A stretch of DNA of 64,000 bases from an uncultured Blautia sp. (GCA_934364795.1 CAKRMK010000015.1:1-64000); one strand, 5' to 3'. Shown: positions 15,620 to 25,827, counted from the first letter of the stretch. Translations and numbers: made by a program. Notes: generated by a model not told the origin, from the letters alone.

Positions 15620-16558
15620 TTACTCTGCTTTCTTATCATCTACAACAATCTCTTTCAAAGAGGTTGCAAGACCTGCCAGTCCCTGGATCTCGGACGGAAT
15701 AATGATCTTGGTGGATTTACCGTCAGCTACCTTTGCAAGTGCCTCCAGGCTCTTCAGGGTAAGAACTGCATTATCAGCTCCGGCTTCCTTGATCATGCGA
15801 AGACCCTCTGCGTTGGCTTTCTGTACTTTCAGAACTGCCTCTGCCTGACCTTCTGCTTCCTTAATCATACGCTCCTTCTGTGCCTCTGCACGGAGGATAG
15901 CTGCCTGTTTCTCTGCCTCTGCATCAAGAATTGCAGACTCTTTTTTACCTTCAGCAACAAGGATGGTAGATTTTTTCTCACCTTCTGCGATCAGGATTGC
16001 TTCTCGTCTTTCACGCTCTGCTTTCATCTGCTTCTCCATTGCTTCCTGGATAGCAGCCGGCGGAATAATATTTTTAAGCTCAACACGGTTTACCTTGATT
16101 CCCCATGGGTCAGTTGCCACATCAAGGGAGGCACGCATTTTGGTGTTGATTACCTCACGGGATGTGAGTGTTTCATCAAGTTCCATATCACCGATAATGT
16201 TACGCAGTGTTGTTGCGGAAAGATTCTCGATTGCCATGATCGGATTCTCAACGCCGTATGCATAAAGCTTGGGATCTGTGATCTGGAAAAATACAACTGT
16301 GTCGATCTGCATGGTTACGTTATCTTTTGTGATTACCGGCTGCGGCGGGAAATCTACAACCTGCTCTTTCAGGTTTACCTTTCTTGCCACACGCTCAACA
16401 AATGGAAGTTTGAAATGTACACCGGTTCCCCATGTTGCCTGATAAGCACCTAAACGCTCAAGTACGATCGCATATGCCTGGGGTACAATGCGGATGCAGG
16501 ATGCAAGGATCCATAACACCAGAATAATAACGATCAGTAAAACTAACACTTTTCCCAT
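15620..16558 (-). CDS. SPFH/Band-7 (stomatin-like, QmcA-type) membrane protein
   Basis: 312 residues. One N-terminal membrane helix (VLVLLIVIILVLWILASCI) is followed by the SPFH domain (IVPQAYAIVLERLGAYQATW) and a long Ala/Glu/Lys coiled coil (about 180-265, with repeated AEGEKKS, AEAEKQA) and a hydrophobic C-terminal region. Such proteins scaffold membrane microdomains and often pair with NfeD; the gene just upstream encodes an NfeD protein 18 bases away, so they form that pair. Confidence 0.9.
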   Translation of the reverse strand: MGKVLVLLIVIILVLWILASCIRIVPQAYAIVLERLGAYQATWGTGVHFKLPFVERVARKVNLKEQVVDFPPQPVITKDNVTMQIDTVVFFQITDPKLYAYGVENPIMAIENLSATTLRNIIGDMELDETLTSREVINTKMRASLDVATDPWGIKVNRVELKNIIPPAAIQEAMEKQMKAERERREAILIAEGEKKSTILVAEGKKESAILDAEAEKQAAILRAEAQKERMIKEAEGQAEAVLKVQKANAEGLRMIKEAGADNAVLTLKSLEALAKVADGKSTKIIIPSEIQGLAGLATSLKEIVVDDKKAE

Positions 16559-16576
16559 ATTTCCGCCTCCTGTTTT

Positions 16577-17005
16577 TTATTTGGGTTCCACGATCAGTCT
16601 GACGCCGTGGACCTCTTTGATCACTACTACAGTGCCAACCGGAATGATTATGTTGTCATCGGATGTCCGGGCCATCCATTCGATGTCGTTAATGCGGACC
16701 TGACCTGTCTGTTCCAGGTTGCTGACCTTCTGGATCACAACAGCTGTTTTCCCCAGAAGACTATCCACATTTGTCTTTTCTGTGTTCTTATTCATAAGCT
16801 TCATTGCTGCCGGCCTTGTAAAAAACAGCAGCACAAGGGAAACACAGAAAAACAGAAGAAGCTGCGCCACAATTCCCATTCCAAAGCCAGATGCGATAGC
16901 TGCTGCTAACGCGCCTCCGGCGAACCAGATGGTAGTAAGTGCCGTAGTAAGCCCCTCAATAACCAGAAGCACAGCCAGGATTCCCAGCCATATAATTGGT
17001 TCCAT
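16577..17005 (-). CDS. NfeD-like membrane protein
   Basis: 143 residues: about three hydrophobic helices (IIWLGILAVLLVIEG, ALTTIWFAGGALAAAIAS, IVAQLLLFFCVSLVLLFF), then a soluble OB-fold (LLGKTAVVIQKVSNLEQTGQ to the C-terminus), the layout of short NfeD proteins that partner with SPFH proteins. I start it at 17005 (MEPII), which has AAGGGGG 6 bases upstream; the frame is open to 17023. It precedes the SPFH gene by 18 bases. Confidence 0.88.
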   Translation of the reverse strand: MEPIIWLGILAVLLVIEGLTTALTTIWFAGGALAAAIASGFGMGIVAQLLLFFCVSLVLLFFTRPAAMKLMNKNTEKTNVDSLLGKTAVVIQKVSNLEQTGQVRINDIEWMARTSDDNIIIPVGTVVVIKEVHGVRLIVEPK

Positions 17006-17048
17006 AAAACGCCCCCTTTTCAAGCATGCCTTAAAGCTTTAAAACATG

Positions 17049-17831
17049 TTAACGTCTCTGTCTTGCCGCCTCGTACATCAGGATTCCCGCAGCCATAGCA
17101 GCATTAAGGGATTCTACCTTTCCACACATGGGAATGTGGATGAGACAATCTGCTGCCTGTGCAGCTTCCTTTGTCAGTCCGTTTCCTTCATTTCCAATAA
17201 GAAAAGCAGTACCACCTTTATAATCCTCTTTGTCGTAGGAATTTTTCCCTTTCAGGTGAGCGGCAAAAGTACGGATACCTTTTTGCTTCAGTTCTGATTT
17301 TAATGATACCACATCCTCCACATATAGGAAAGGCATTCTGTAAACAGATCCCATTGTGGAACGGATTACTTTTGGATTGGTAATGTCCACACATGTTTTC
17401 GTAAGAAAAACACCGGATACACCTGCACCCTCACCGGTTCTGAAAATCGTTCCGGCATTTCCGGGATCCTGAAGATCTTCCAGAATCATCACCAGCGGTG
17501 CATCTCCTTTTAGAATATCATCCGCTGTCCATACCGGCTTTTTCAGCACGGTAAGGATTCCCTGCGGTGTTTTGGTGTCACACATCTGACGGAAAACGTT
17601 GTCTGCCACAATTTCAGCTTTTCCTTCGGGAAGTGCACGTATCTGCTCCATCAAAGACTCATCCGCTGTCAGTGACTCTGTCACGTAAACTTTCGAAATC
17701 CAGTCCCTGGGAGCTTCGCCAAACATCTTCCTGCCTTCTGCAACAAACAGCCCCTGTTCTCTGCGGGCTTTTGCTTTCTGGTTCAGCTGTATTATATTTT
17801 TTACCTGTGTATTATTTGCACTGGTTATCAT
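17049..17831 (-). CDS. TrmH-family RNA 2'-O-methyltransferase
   Basis: A SpoU-type enzyme that methylates a ribose of rRNA or tRNA from SAM. The N-terminal substrate-binding domain (NNTQVKNIIQLNQKAKARRE, GLFVAEGRKM) is followed by the knotted SPOUT fold: MILEDLQDPGNAGTIFRTGE, VIRSTMGSVYRMPF, AFLIGNEGNGLT and IPMCGKVESLNAAMAAGILM. 260 residues is usual. The target nucleotide cannot be told from sequence. It opens the run leading to NfeD and SPFH. Confidence 0.9.
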   Translation of the reverse strand: MITSANNTQVKNIIQLNQKAKARREQGLFVAEGRKMFGEAPRDWISKVYVTESLTADESLMEQIRALPEGKAEIVADNVFRQMCDTKTPQGILTVLKKPVWTADDILKGDAPLVMILEDLQDPGNAGTIFRTGEGAGVSGVFLTKTCVDITNPKVIRSTMGSVYRMPFLYVEDVVSLKSELKQKGIRTFAAHLKGKNSYDKEDYKGGTAFLIGNEGNGLTKEAAQAADCLIHIPMCGKVESLNAAMAAGILMYEAARQRR

Positions 17832-17874
17832 AAAATCCCTCTTTATATATTGTCTGTTCCAACGCGGGCACGCT

Positions 17875-18531
17875 CTACTGCGGACGTTTAAACTGGTTCA
17901 GATCTTTATTTTTTCCAACCGCTACCAAAATACATCCTGCCTCCAGTTTTTTCGTTGGATTCAGATTAACATTTACAGTATCGCCATGTTTCACAGCCAC
18001 CACGTTAATATGATATTTCTCCCTGATCCGGATTTCAGAAAGGCTTTTCCCTGCCCATTCTGTGGGAAGACGAAACTCTGCCATACTGAATTCCGCAGAC
18101 AGCTCAAAGATATCTTCAAAGCCTCCTGCTGTGAGATTACGGGCAACACGAAGCCCCATAGACCGCTCCGGATAAATAACCTGATCTGCACCAATTTTCT
18201 CCAAAATACGTCCATGAAGAGAATTGACCGCCTTGGCAAGAACCAGGGGAACGCCCAGTTCTTTTGCCTGCATTGTCGCTGTAATACTTGCTTCCATGTT
18301 TTCTGCCACTGCAATGATGGCAACGTCCACATTTTGTACACCCAGAGATTTCAGAACACCTGGCTCCCTTACATCTGCCCGCACAGCGTAAGTAACCTTC
18401 TCTGCAATTTCCTGGATATTTTCATCTTTATCATCAATTGCCAGCACATCACAGTCTGAATTGGCAAGTTCACGGGCAAGTGTCCTTCCAAACTGTCCAA
18501 GCCCTATTACTGCAAAAGATTTTCCCTTCAT
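17875..18531 (-). CDS. ktrA: potassium uptake regulatory subunit KtrA/TrkA type
   Basis: It gates the partner K+ channel in response to nucleotides. A Rossmann RCK_N domain begins FAVIGLGQFGRTLARELA with a GxGxFG loop and the ribose-binding Asp at VLAIDDKDE; an RCK_C domain follows (about 140-215). 218 residues matches KtrA. It lies 16 bases after ktrB. The stop codon (TAG at 17875) falls in CACGCTCTA, a string also seen at the end of the dispersed hairpin repeat. Confidence 0.92.
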   Translation of the reverse strand: MKGKSFAVIGLGQFGRTLARELANSDCDVLAIDDKDENIQEIAEKVTYAVRADVREPGVLKSLGVQNVDVAIIAVAENMEASITATMQAKELGVPLVLAKAVNSLHGRILEKIGADQVIYPERSMGLRVARNLTAGGFEDIFELSAEFSMAEFRLPTEWAGKSLSEIRIREKYHINVVAVKHGDTVNVNLNPTKKLEAGCILVAVGKNKDLNQFKRPQ

Positions 18532-18547
18532 GCTCTATCCTCAAATT

Positions 18548-19939
18548 TTATCCAATCATAATATTTTCTTCTGCCAGATGTACATCCTCTGACCGTTTCT
18601 GCGCTCTGGAAACAACTGCCGAGCCTAATGTCAGCGGACCGATACGTCCAAGATACATGGTAAAAATAACAATCCATTTTCCCGGAGTATTCAATGTCCC
18701 TGTCAGGCCTCTGGAAAGTCCTACCGTTCCCACTGCGGAAGTAAGCTCATAAAGTACATCTATAAAAGACGCATCCGGCATGACAGCAAAAATTCCAAGT
18801 ACAGCAACAAATAAAACACCTACTGCCATTCCCACAACAACAAGAGCAGAACGTACATAACTGCTGCCAATTTTTCTTCCGCAGGCCTCCACATCATTTT
18901 TTCCACGAAGGTTGGTAAGCGTGCTAAGTACCAGTACTGCAAGCGTTGTAGTCTTTACACCGCCTGCTGTTCCCATGGGAGAACCGCCCACCAGCATAAG
19001 AAACAGACAGATCATTACAGTGCCATTGGTAAATGCCGCCTGGTCAATAGTAAAAAATCCTGCTGTTCTGGTGGTTACTGCCTGAAATGCCGATGCCATC
19101 AGCTTTTGTCCAAAGGACATATCTCCCATAGAGTCCGGATTATGGTACTCAAACAGAAAGATAAACAAGGTTCCTCCAACAAGAAGAATCCCTGTAGTCA
19201 GCAGCACAATCTTACTTTGCAGGCGCAAGGTTCTGTATGCCCGCCCAGGTGACAGCTTTTTCTGAAAAACAAGCCGTATCCTTTTACCCAGATCCCACCA
19301 CACTGTGAAGCCAAGTCCGGAAGCAATGATCAGTCCTATTGTGGTAATATTCACCAGTGGATCTGTCACATAATCTGCCAGACTGTTATCTCCAAGAAGA
19401 TCAATTCCTGCATTACAAAATGCGGAAATTGCGGTAAACACAGCCTGTGCCAGTCCCTTCACAAGACCAAATTTTGGAATAAAACAAATAGCATATCCAA
19501 TTGCTCCGATTCCCTCTGCTGCAAACACGCACAGGATAACTTTTCGCACTACTGTTACAAGCCCCGCCATCTGCTCCAGATTATAAGATTCCTGGATCAT
19601 CCTGCGGTTTCTCATACTGATCTTCTTGTTCAGGGAGATAAAAATAATGCTGGCAAGAGCAATCAGCCCGATTCCGCCGATCTGTATAAGAAGCAGGATC
19701 ACCAGCTTGCCAATCAGACTCCAGTGCGTCGCAGTCACCACGGTCACAAGACCGGTAACGCACACACAGGTAGTCGCTGTAAACATGGCATCCGAAAAGG
19801 AAGTGGTCTGCCCTGCCGCTGCACAGAAAGGCAGCCACAGAATTAATCCTCCTACAAAAATTACCCCCGCAAAGCTGAGGGTAATTATTTGTGCTGTATT
19901 CAGTTTATGCAATTTAAGCTGCAAATTTTGAATAAACAT
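18548..19939 (-). CDS. ktrB: potassium uptake membrane subunit KtrB/TrkH type
   Basis: A 463-residue multi-span membrane protein forming the K+/Na+ permeation path. It has the repeated membrane-pore-membrane layout of the Trk/Ktr/HKT superfamily; visible segments are IITLSFAGVIFVGGLILWL, FTATTCVCVTGLVTV (first pore loop), FCNAGIDLLGDN, TTRTAGFFTIDQ and the final ELTSAVGTVGLSRG. It is 5 bases downstream of pfkA and upstream of ktrA, so co-transcription is likely. Confidence 0.93.
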   Translation of the reverse strand: MFIQNLQLKLHKLNTAQIITLSFAGVIFVGGLILWLPFCAAAGQTTSFSDAMFTATTCVCVTGLVTVVTATHWSLIGKLVILLLIQIGGIGLIALASIIFISLNKKISMRNRRMIQESYNLEQMAGLVTVVRKVILCVFAAEGIGAIGYAICFIPKFGLVKGLAQAVFTAISAFCNAGIDLLGDNSLADYVTDPLVNITTIGLIIASGLGFTVWWDLGKRIRLVFQKKLSPGRAYRTLRLQSKIVLLTTGILLVGGTLFIFLFEYHNPDSMGDMSFGQKLMASAFQAVTTRTAGFFTIDQAAFTNGTVMICLFLMLVGGSPMGTAGGVKTTTLAVLVLSTLTNLRGKNDVEACGRKIGSSYVRSALVVVGMAVGVLFVAVLGIFAVMPDASFIDVLYELTSAVGTVGLSRGLTGTLNTPGKWIVIFTMYLGRIGPLTLGSAVVSRAQKRSEDVHLAEENIMIG

Positions 19940-19944
19940 AGAAT

Positions 19945-20934
19945 TTATTTTTTATAGTTGTGGGAAAGAGATTCACAAACTTCCCACATGTATGGAGTTA
20001 CGCTCTTCTCCATTGCAAGAGCTTCATTGATATCAAAATCAACGAAATCACCATGGCGGTATCCAACAACACGGCTCTTCTTGCCTTCCAGAAGAAGGTC
20101 TACTGCCATAGCACCCATCATAGATGCATATACACGGTCCTTACATGTAGGGCTTCCACCACGCTGCATGTGACCAAGAATAGTAGCTCGTGTCTCGATT
20201 CCTGTAGCAGCCTCAATACGGGTTGCCATAGCCTGTGAATGACCGATACCCTCTGCGTTAATGATGATGTGATGCTTCTTACCCATCTTACGGCTCTCAA
20301 TAATGTTATTGATCAGCTTCTGCTCATCATAGTCATATTTCTCCGGGATCAGGACATCCTCTGCACCATTGGCAATACCGCACCACAGTGCAAGCCAGCC
20401 TGCTCCACGTCCCATAACCTCGATGATACTGCATCTCTCATGAGAAGTAGAGGTATCACGTACCTTGTCAATTGCTTCCATAGCAGTATTAACAGCGGTA
20501 TCAAAACCGATGGTATACTCGGTACAAGCAATGTCAAGGTCGATGGTTCCTGGAATACCGATTGTATTAATTCCAAGGTTCGCAAGCTTCTGTGCTCCGG
20601 CAAAGGAACCGTCTCCACCGATTACAACAAGTCCGTCAATACCATGCTTGCGGCAGATCTCTGCACCACGCTGCTGTCCTTCCGGAGTACGGAACTCTGC
20701 ACATCTTGCGGTGTAAAGAACAGTACCACCACGCTCGATTGTATCAGATACATCTCTTGCTGTCATATCGATGATTTCTTCATTTAATAAACCATTGTAA
20801 CCTTTCAGAATACCTTTTACCTGAAGTCCGCTGGAAAGTCCTCGTCTTACAACTGCACGGATTGCAGCATTCATTCCAGGAGCGTCACCGCCGCTGGTCA
20901 GGACACCAATGGTCTTAATCTTGTTTTCTGCCAT
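19945..20934 (-). CDS. pfkA: ATP-dependent 6-phosphofructokinase
   Basis: It phosphorylates fructose 6-phosphate, the committed step of glycolysis. The ATP loop GVLTSGGDAPGMNAAIR, GGDGSFAGAQKL, the catalytic TIDLDIACTEYTIGFDTA region (TID motif) and EVMGRGAGWLA are present. I start at 20934 (MAENK), which has GGAGGAGATTATT in front; the frame is open to 20979. At 329 residues it is slightly longer than the common 320. Confidence 0.95.
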   Translation of the reverse strand: MAENKIKTIGVLTSGGDAPGMNAAIRAVVRRGLSSGLQVKGILKGYNGLLNEEIIDMTARDVSDTIERGGTVLYTARCAEFRTPEGQQRGAEICRKHGIDGLVVIGGDGSFAGAQKLANLGINTIGIPGTIDLDIACTEYTIGFDTAVNTAMEAIDKVRDTSTSHERCSIIEVMGRGAGWLALWCGIANGAEDVLIPEKYDYDEQKLINNIIESRKMGKKHHIIINAEGIGHSQAMATRIEAATGIETRATILGHMQRGGSPTCKDRVYASMMGAMAVDLLLEGKKSRVVGYRHGDFVDFDINEALAMEKSVTPYMWEVCESLSHNYKK

Positions 20935-21042
20935 AATAATCTCCTCCATCTTATGATTCGCCGGGAGCTGTGTCTCCAATAAAGTTCAGTGGAAACGCCC
21001 TCCTTTTTCTATACACATATTCAGCATTAGTTTATAGCATTT

Positions 21043-24000
21043 TTAAAGGTTTTTCAAGACTCTTTCCACGGTTTTAACATTATTCTCACCATATTTTTTC
21101 CCCATATCAGACAGCCAGTCCTCTTCCAGATTAACATGGTATGCTGCGGACAGTTTTTTCATGGCTTTTACGTCTTTGAGGTAAACCACAACACTGTCCG
21201 TTCCGGGGGACTTACGCAGATCCTCCAGAAGTGTTCTTTCCTTCTGGCTGTAGTCTGCCTTGCTTTCAAACTGGATCCACAACTCTCTTGGAATATCAGA
21301 AAAAGCACGTACTTTTTCCAGAATCAGTTTGCTGGCTTTATCTTCCTCTGCGGAAACCCTTCCCTGAATAAATACCCGGGAATCCTCTTCTATCATGTTC
21401 TGCCATTTCTCGTAATCTCTTGGGAAAACCATAACTTCCACAGTGCCAAGCAGATCCTCCACAGTAAGAAATGCCATAACTTTGTTGGTTCTGGTGTACT
21501 TGATATTTTTCTCAATGATCATTCCACCGATAATTACTTTCTGATTGTCCCTTACTTTGGACTCGTCATCATCGTCCTCATCTGCGGGCTGGAAATCAAT
21601 GGTTCTTGCGGAAATCATTTTTTCCATCATATTGCGGTAACGTTCCAGAGGATGTCCGCTAAGATAAATTCCAAGAACCTCTTTTTCATTTGCAAGGATA
21701 ATGTCTTTGTCGTACTCTGCCACATTTGGCATACGGATCTCAAATTCCTTTTTATCTTCTTCACTTGCAATATCAAACAGACTGAGCTGGCCTGCCATGG
21801 ACTGCTTTTTGTTGCGGGAAATATCATCTACCATCTGCCCGAAAACGATCATCTGCTGGTGACGGTTTCCTTCCAGACAATCCAGTGCTCCTGCCTTGAT
21901 AAAGTTCTCGATGGCACGTTTATTTACTGTAGAAATATTTCGCTCGATAAAGTTTTTCAGTGACAGATACTCGCCATGCTCATTTCGCTCTGCCACAATT
22001 GCCTCGATTACCGGACGGCCCACGCTTTTGATTGCAGAAAGCGCATACAGAATGGAACCATCTGATACGGAAAATCCATACTCTCCCTTATTAATATCAG
22101 GCGGCAAAATAGAAATATTCATCTGCCTGCAGACCTGAATGTATTCTGCAACTTTCGTTGGCTTGTCAATAACAGAAGTCATAAGCGCAGCCATGTATTC
22201 TACCGGATAATAATACTTCAGGAATGCAGTCTGATAGGTTACATAAGCATAGGCTGCCGCATGGGATTTATTAAAAGCATACTGTGCAAAATCGATCATT
22301 TCATCGTAAATCTTATTTGCCACTTTTTCATCAATTCCATTTTTGATACAGCCTGGAACCCCTTCTTCCTCATTTCCGTATACGAAGGTCTGGCGCTCTT
22401 TTTCCATAACTGCCGCTTTTTTCTTGGACATGGCACGGCGGAGAAGGTCACTTCGTCCAAGGGTAAATCCGGCAAGACTCTGCACGATCTGCATAACCTG
22501 CTCCTGATACACAATACAGCCGTGGGTAGCTTTCAGGATTGGCTCCAGCTGCGGACAGTCGTAACGGATGGTATCCGGACGGTTCTTTCCTCTGATATAC
22601 TGGGGAATAAAATCCATAGGACCCGGGCGGTACAGAGAGATTCCAGCGATTACATCTTCAAGGCTGTGGGGCTTCAGTTCTTTCATAAACCCTTTCATTC
22701 CGCCGCTTTCCAGCTGGAATACGCCATCTGTATGCCCTGTTCCAAGAGAGTCCAGTACCTTCTGGTCATTGTAATTTATTTTTTGCATATCAAGGGAAAT
22801 GCCATGATTTTTCTTTACATTTTTTACTGCGTTGTTGATAACAGTAAGGGTTCTAAGACCCAGGAAATCCATTTTCAAAAGTCCCAGTTCTTCCAGTGTG
22901 GTCATGGTAAACTGGGTAACAATGGTTCCGTCCTGGGCTCTGGAAAGAGGCACGTATTCAGAAACATCTTTCTGGCTGATAACAACCCCGGCAGCATGCA
23001 TGGAAGTATGTCTTGGCAAACCTTCCAGACGTTTCGCCATGTCAATCAGGTGCTGTACATCTGGCTGCTCCTCATATGCTTTTTTCAGCTCCGGATTCAC
23101 TTCTAACGCTTTATCTATAGTAACCAGTTTTACATCCGGAATTCTGTTGGGAATCATTTTTGCTATGGAATCCACCTGTGCATATGGCATATCAAGAACA
23201 CGGCCTACATCACGGATAACACCTCTTGCAGCCAGCGTACCAAAAGTAACGATCTGAACCACGCAGTCTTTTCCATATTTGCGGACAACATAATCTATTA
23301 CTTCCTGCCTACGCTCAAATCCAAAGTCTACGTCAATATCAGGCATAGATACACGTTCCGGGTTCAGGAAACGCTCAAACAGAAGGTCATATTTGATAGG
23401 ATCCAGCAAGGTGATTCCAAGAGTATAGGCAACAATACTTCCTGCTGCAGAACCTCGTCCCGGTCCTACTTCAATTCCATTTTGTCTTGCGTAGTGAATG
23501 AAATCCCACACAATCAGAAAGTAATCAACATAGCCCATATTTTTGATAGTGGAAAGCTCATATTCCAGACGCTCCCTCAGTTCCGGCGTAATCGGATCAT
23601 AGAGACGCTCAAGGCCTTCGAAACAAAGTTTGTTCAGATATTCCCATGAAGTATAGCCCTCCGGCACATCAAATCTTGGCAGCTTGGTAACACCAAATTC
23701 AATTTCCACATGGCAGCGTTCTGCAATCTTGTGGGTATTTTCAAGGGCTTCCAGAGCATAAGGGAAAAGAGCTTTCATCTCTTCTTCTGATTTCACATAA
23801 TACTGGCCGCCCTCGTAGCGCATACGGTCTGTATCGGACAGCTTCTTGCCGGTCTGCAGACAAAGAAGAATGTCATGAGGGTCCGCATCTTCTGCATAGG
23901 TATAGTGGATATCATTGGTAGCTACCAGATCAATTCCTGTTTCCTGGTGCATACGGAGAAGCTGTTGATTTACAGTCTGCTGATCCGGGATTCCGTGATC

Positions 24001-24528
24001 CTGAAGCTCCAGAAAGAAGTTGCCCTTTCCGAAAATATCCTGATATCGAAGTGCTGCCTTCTTTGCATCCTGATACATGCCACGGGTAAGAAAACGTGCA
24101 ACCTCACCGGCCAGGCAGGCACTTAATGCAATCAGTCCTTCGTGATATTCCTGCAAAAGTTCCAGATCGACTCGGGGTTTATAGTAAAAGCCCTCTTTGA
24201 AGCTTTTGGATACAATTTTCATAAGGTTCTGGTAGCCCTGGTTGTTCTCTGCCAGAAGCACCAGATGATAGTAACGGTCATCGCCGCTGCCGATCTCCCT
24301 GTCGAAACGGGAACCAGGAGCAACATAGACCTCGCAGCCCAGAATGGGATTGATTCCGGCAGCTCTTGCAGCACGGTAAAAATCAATGATTCCGTACATA
24401 ACGCCATGGTCTGTAATGGCTGCACTGTCCATCCCCAGCTCCTTCACACGGGCCACGTACTCTTTTATTTTGTTGGAACCGTCCAGCAGACTGTATTCTG
24501 TGTGGACATGAAGGTGCGTAAATGCCAT
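21043..24528 (-). CDS. dnaE: DNA polymerase III alpha subunit
   Basis: Replicative polymerase of the DnaE family, 1161 residues from the start I chose. The PHP domain opens FTHLHVHTEYSLLDG and ITDHGVMYG. The palm carries PDIDVDFGFERRQEVIDYV (catalytic Asp pair, about 395-412) and LLKMDFLGLRTL. The thumb/fingers region includes YRPGPMDFIPQYI and HGCIVYQEQVMQI, and a C-terminal OB-fold (VIIGGMIIEKNIKYTR) follows. The ATG at 24528 has AAAGGAG upstream; the frame is open a further 59 codons, but that part reads through the decayed repeat and is not coding. Confidence 0.96.
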   Translation of the reverse strand: MAFTHLHVHTEYSLLDGSNKIKEYVARVKELGMDSAAITDHGVMYGIIDFYRAARAAGINPILGCEVYVAPGSRFDREIGSGDDRYYHLVLLAENNQGYQNLMKIVSKSFKEGFYYKPRVDLELLQEYHEGLIALSACLAGEVARFLTRGMYQDAKKAALRYQDIFGKGNFFLELQDHGIPDQQTVNQQLLRMHQETGIDLVATNDIHYTYAEDADPHDILLCLQTGKKLSDTDRMRYEGGQYYVKSEEEMKALFPYALEALENTHKIAERCHVEIEFGVTKLPRFDVPEGYTSWEYLNKLCFEGLERLYDPITPELRERLEYELSTIKNMGYVDYFLIVWDFIHYARQNGIEVGPGRGSAAGSIVAYTLGITLLDPIKYDLLFERFLNPERVSMPDIDVDFGFERRQEVIDYVVRKYGKDCVVQIVTFGTLAARGVIRDVGRVLDMPYAQVDSIAKMIPNRIPDVKLVTIDKALEVNPELKKAYEEQPDVQHLIDMAKRLEGLPRHTSMHAAGVVISQKDVSEYVPLSRAQDGTIVTQFTMTTLEELGLLKMDFLGLRTLTVINNAVKNVKKNHGISLDMQKINYNDQKVLDSLGTGHTDGVFQLESGGMKGFMKELKPHSLEDVIAGISLYRPGPMDFIPQYIRGKNRPDTIRYDCPQLEPILKATHGCIVYQEQVMQIVQSLAGFTLGRSDLLRRAMSKKKAAVMEKERQTFVYGNEEEGVPGCIKNGIDEKVANKIYDEMIDFAQYAFNKSHAAAYAYVTYQTAFLKYYYPVEYMAALMTSVIDKPTKVAEYIQVCRQMNISILPPDINKGEYGFSVSDGSILYALSAIKSVGRPVIEAIVAERNEHGEYLSLKNFIERNISTVNKRAIENFIKAGALDCLEGNRHQQMIVFGQMVDDISRNKKQSMAGQLSLFDIASEEDKKEFEIRMPNVAEYDKDIILANEKEVLGIYLSGHPLERYRNMMEKMISARTIDFQPADEDDDDESKVRDNQKVIIGGMIIEKNIKYTRTNKVMAFLTVEDLLGTVEVMVFPRDYEKWQNMIEEDSRVFIQGRVSAEEDKASKLILEKVRAFSDIPRELWIQFESKADYSQKERTLLEDLRKSPGTDSVVVYLKDVKAMKKLSAAYHVNLEEDWLSDMGKKYGENNVKTVERVLKNL

Positions 24529-24600
24529 TTGTTTTTCTCCTTTTTGTTTTATGTAAACCTGTGTTGTGATAAACAAAGCCTGTAAAAAAATTTTGTCAGC

Positions 24601-24742
24601 AAGATATAAAATACAGTTTGCAGGAAATTTCCCCCGGATGAAGATACCGCAACAGGCTGCAACAATCAAATCGGGCAAAATTCTCCGCAAAATGAGGCAT
24701 ACCAATTGCGGAAATATTTTTAAACAGGCTTTCCTAATTTTT
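24601..24742. repeat. diverged copy of the hairpin repeat element
   Basis: Between cvfB and dnaE the segment shares with the 12056 element, in the same order: CCCGGATGAAG, a CCGCAACAGGCTGCAA apex region, ATCGGGCAAAAT, then CCGCAAAATGAGGCATACC and ATTGCGGAA. The ends are eroded (ACAGGCTTTCCTAA). It creates the false N-terminal extension of the dnaE frame. Confidence 0.65.
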
Positions 24743-24762
24743 TTAAGGAAGTTTAATACATT

Positions 24763-25608
24763 TTAATATTCTTTTTTATAAATACGTCTGTCTCTGATTT
24801 CTATTTTTCCTTCTTTCAGAAGATGGCCTACCGCACGCTTAAAGGCGTTCTTGCTAAGACCGAATTCTCTTTTGATCACTTCCGGGGAAGCCTTGTCATC
24901 AAATGGCAGCACTCCGGCAAATTCCTCAATGACGCTAAGAACACTTTCGGCATCTTCGTTGATCTGGATATATGCTTTCTGGCGGTCGGTAACGTTCATC
25001 TTACCATCCTCTTTTACTTCTGACACACGCAGATCCAGCACTTCTCCAGGACGGTATTTGCCATTAGCTTCTCTCGCCGGAATCAGGGCAGAGTATTTAT
25101 CATCTACTGCAACAAATACACCGAAGCGGTCGCTGATCTCATACACACGGCCTTTCACAGAATCACCTGCAACATATGGCGTTCTGGTGGAAAGATAATG
25201 ATATACCTTCATAGTTGCACAAAGTCTGCTGCTCTTGTCTACATAAAGGGCTACCAGACATTCCTGGCCTTCTCTTACACGGCTGGTCTGCTCATGGTAA
25301 GGAAGGAGCAGATCCTTCTCCAGCCCCCAGTCCAGAAATGCTCCGATCTTCGTCACCTGAAGCACTTTAAGAACAGCAGTCTGACCTACCTGTAAAAGGG
25401 GTTCTCTGGTAGTTGCGATTAGGCGGTCCTGGGAATCTTTGTAAATAAATACTTCCAGGGTATCACCCTCTTTGGTTCCCTGTGGAACCTGTTTGCCGGG
25501 AAGAAGCACTCTGTTCTCCTGTCCGGCATTTTTATCTTCTGCAAGGTAAACACCGAATTCTACGGTCTTTGCCACAATAAGCTTTTGTTTTTTTCCTATT
25601 TCGATCAT
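24763..25608 (-). CDS. cvfB: CvfB/YitL-like RNA-binding protein (S1 domains plus winged helix)
   Basis: 281 residues. Two to three S1-type beta-barrels are visible (about 5-65, 70-135 with VLKVLQVTKIGAFLDWGLEKDLLLP, and 145-210 with VKGRVYEISDRFGVFVAVDDKYSALIP), then a winged helix (SPEVIKREFGLSKNAFKRAVGHLLKEGKI). This is the CvfB layout, a family tied to RNA binding and, in staphylococci, virulence control. The leader (25625-25720) can form a hairpin with GGGGGCATGCTCCC. A plausible promoter is TTCACA, 18 bases, TATACT. Confidence 0.88.
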   Translation of the reverse strand: MIEIGKKQKLIVAKTVEFGVYLAEDKNAGQENRVLLPGKQVPQGTKEGDTLEVFIYKDSQDRLIATTREPLLQVGQTAVLKVLQVTKIGAFLDWGLEKDLLLPYHEQTSRVREGQECLVALYVDKSSRLCATMKVYHYLSTRTPYVAGDSVKGRVYEISDRFGVFVAVDDKYSALIPAREANGKYRPGEVLDLRVSEVKEDGKMNVTDRQKAYIQINEDAESVLSVIEEFAGVLPFDDKASPEVIKREFGLSKNAFKRAVGHLLKEGKIEIRDRRIYKKEY

Positions 25609-25798
25609 GGATTCTCCTTATAAATAATAAAACACTTAACGTATAACAAATCTGAAAGCTGCCAAACCGGCTCGGGAGCATGCCCCCAAAAAGGCTTTCA
25701 TATGATGTCAAGTATAGCATAGTTTTGCCGTAGCTGTGAACTATATTTATGAAAAAAGCAAATATAATAAGTTCTCTTTTTTCTTTCCCAACTCCACC

Positions 25799-25827
25799 TT
25801 GTCAACTTTTCCCCCAGGATGTAAAAT
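25799..25827 (+). promoter_or_regulatory. sigma-A promoter of the leucyl aminopeptidase gene
   Basis: TTGTCA (25799-25804) and TAAAAT (25822-25827) are 17 bases apart, 50 bases ahead of the start codon. Confidence 0.75.

Noticed and set aside
24529..24705. 59-residue N-terminal extension of DnaE
   Set aside because: It reads through the decayed repeat; the ATG at 24528 has a good ribosome site and matches normal DnaE starts.
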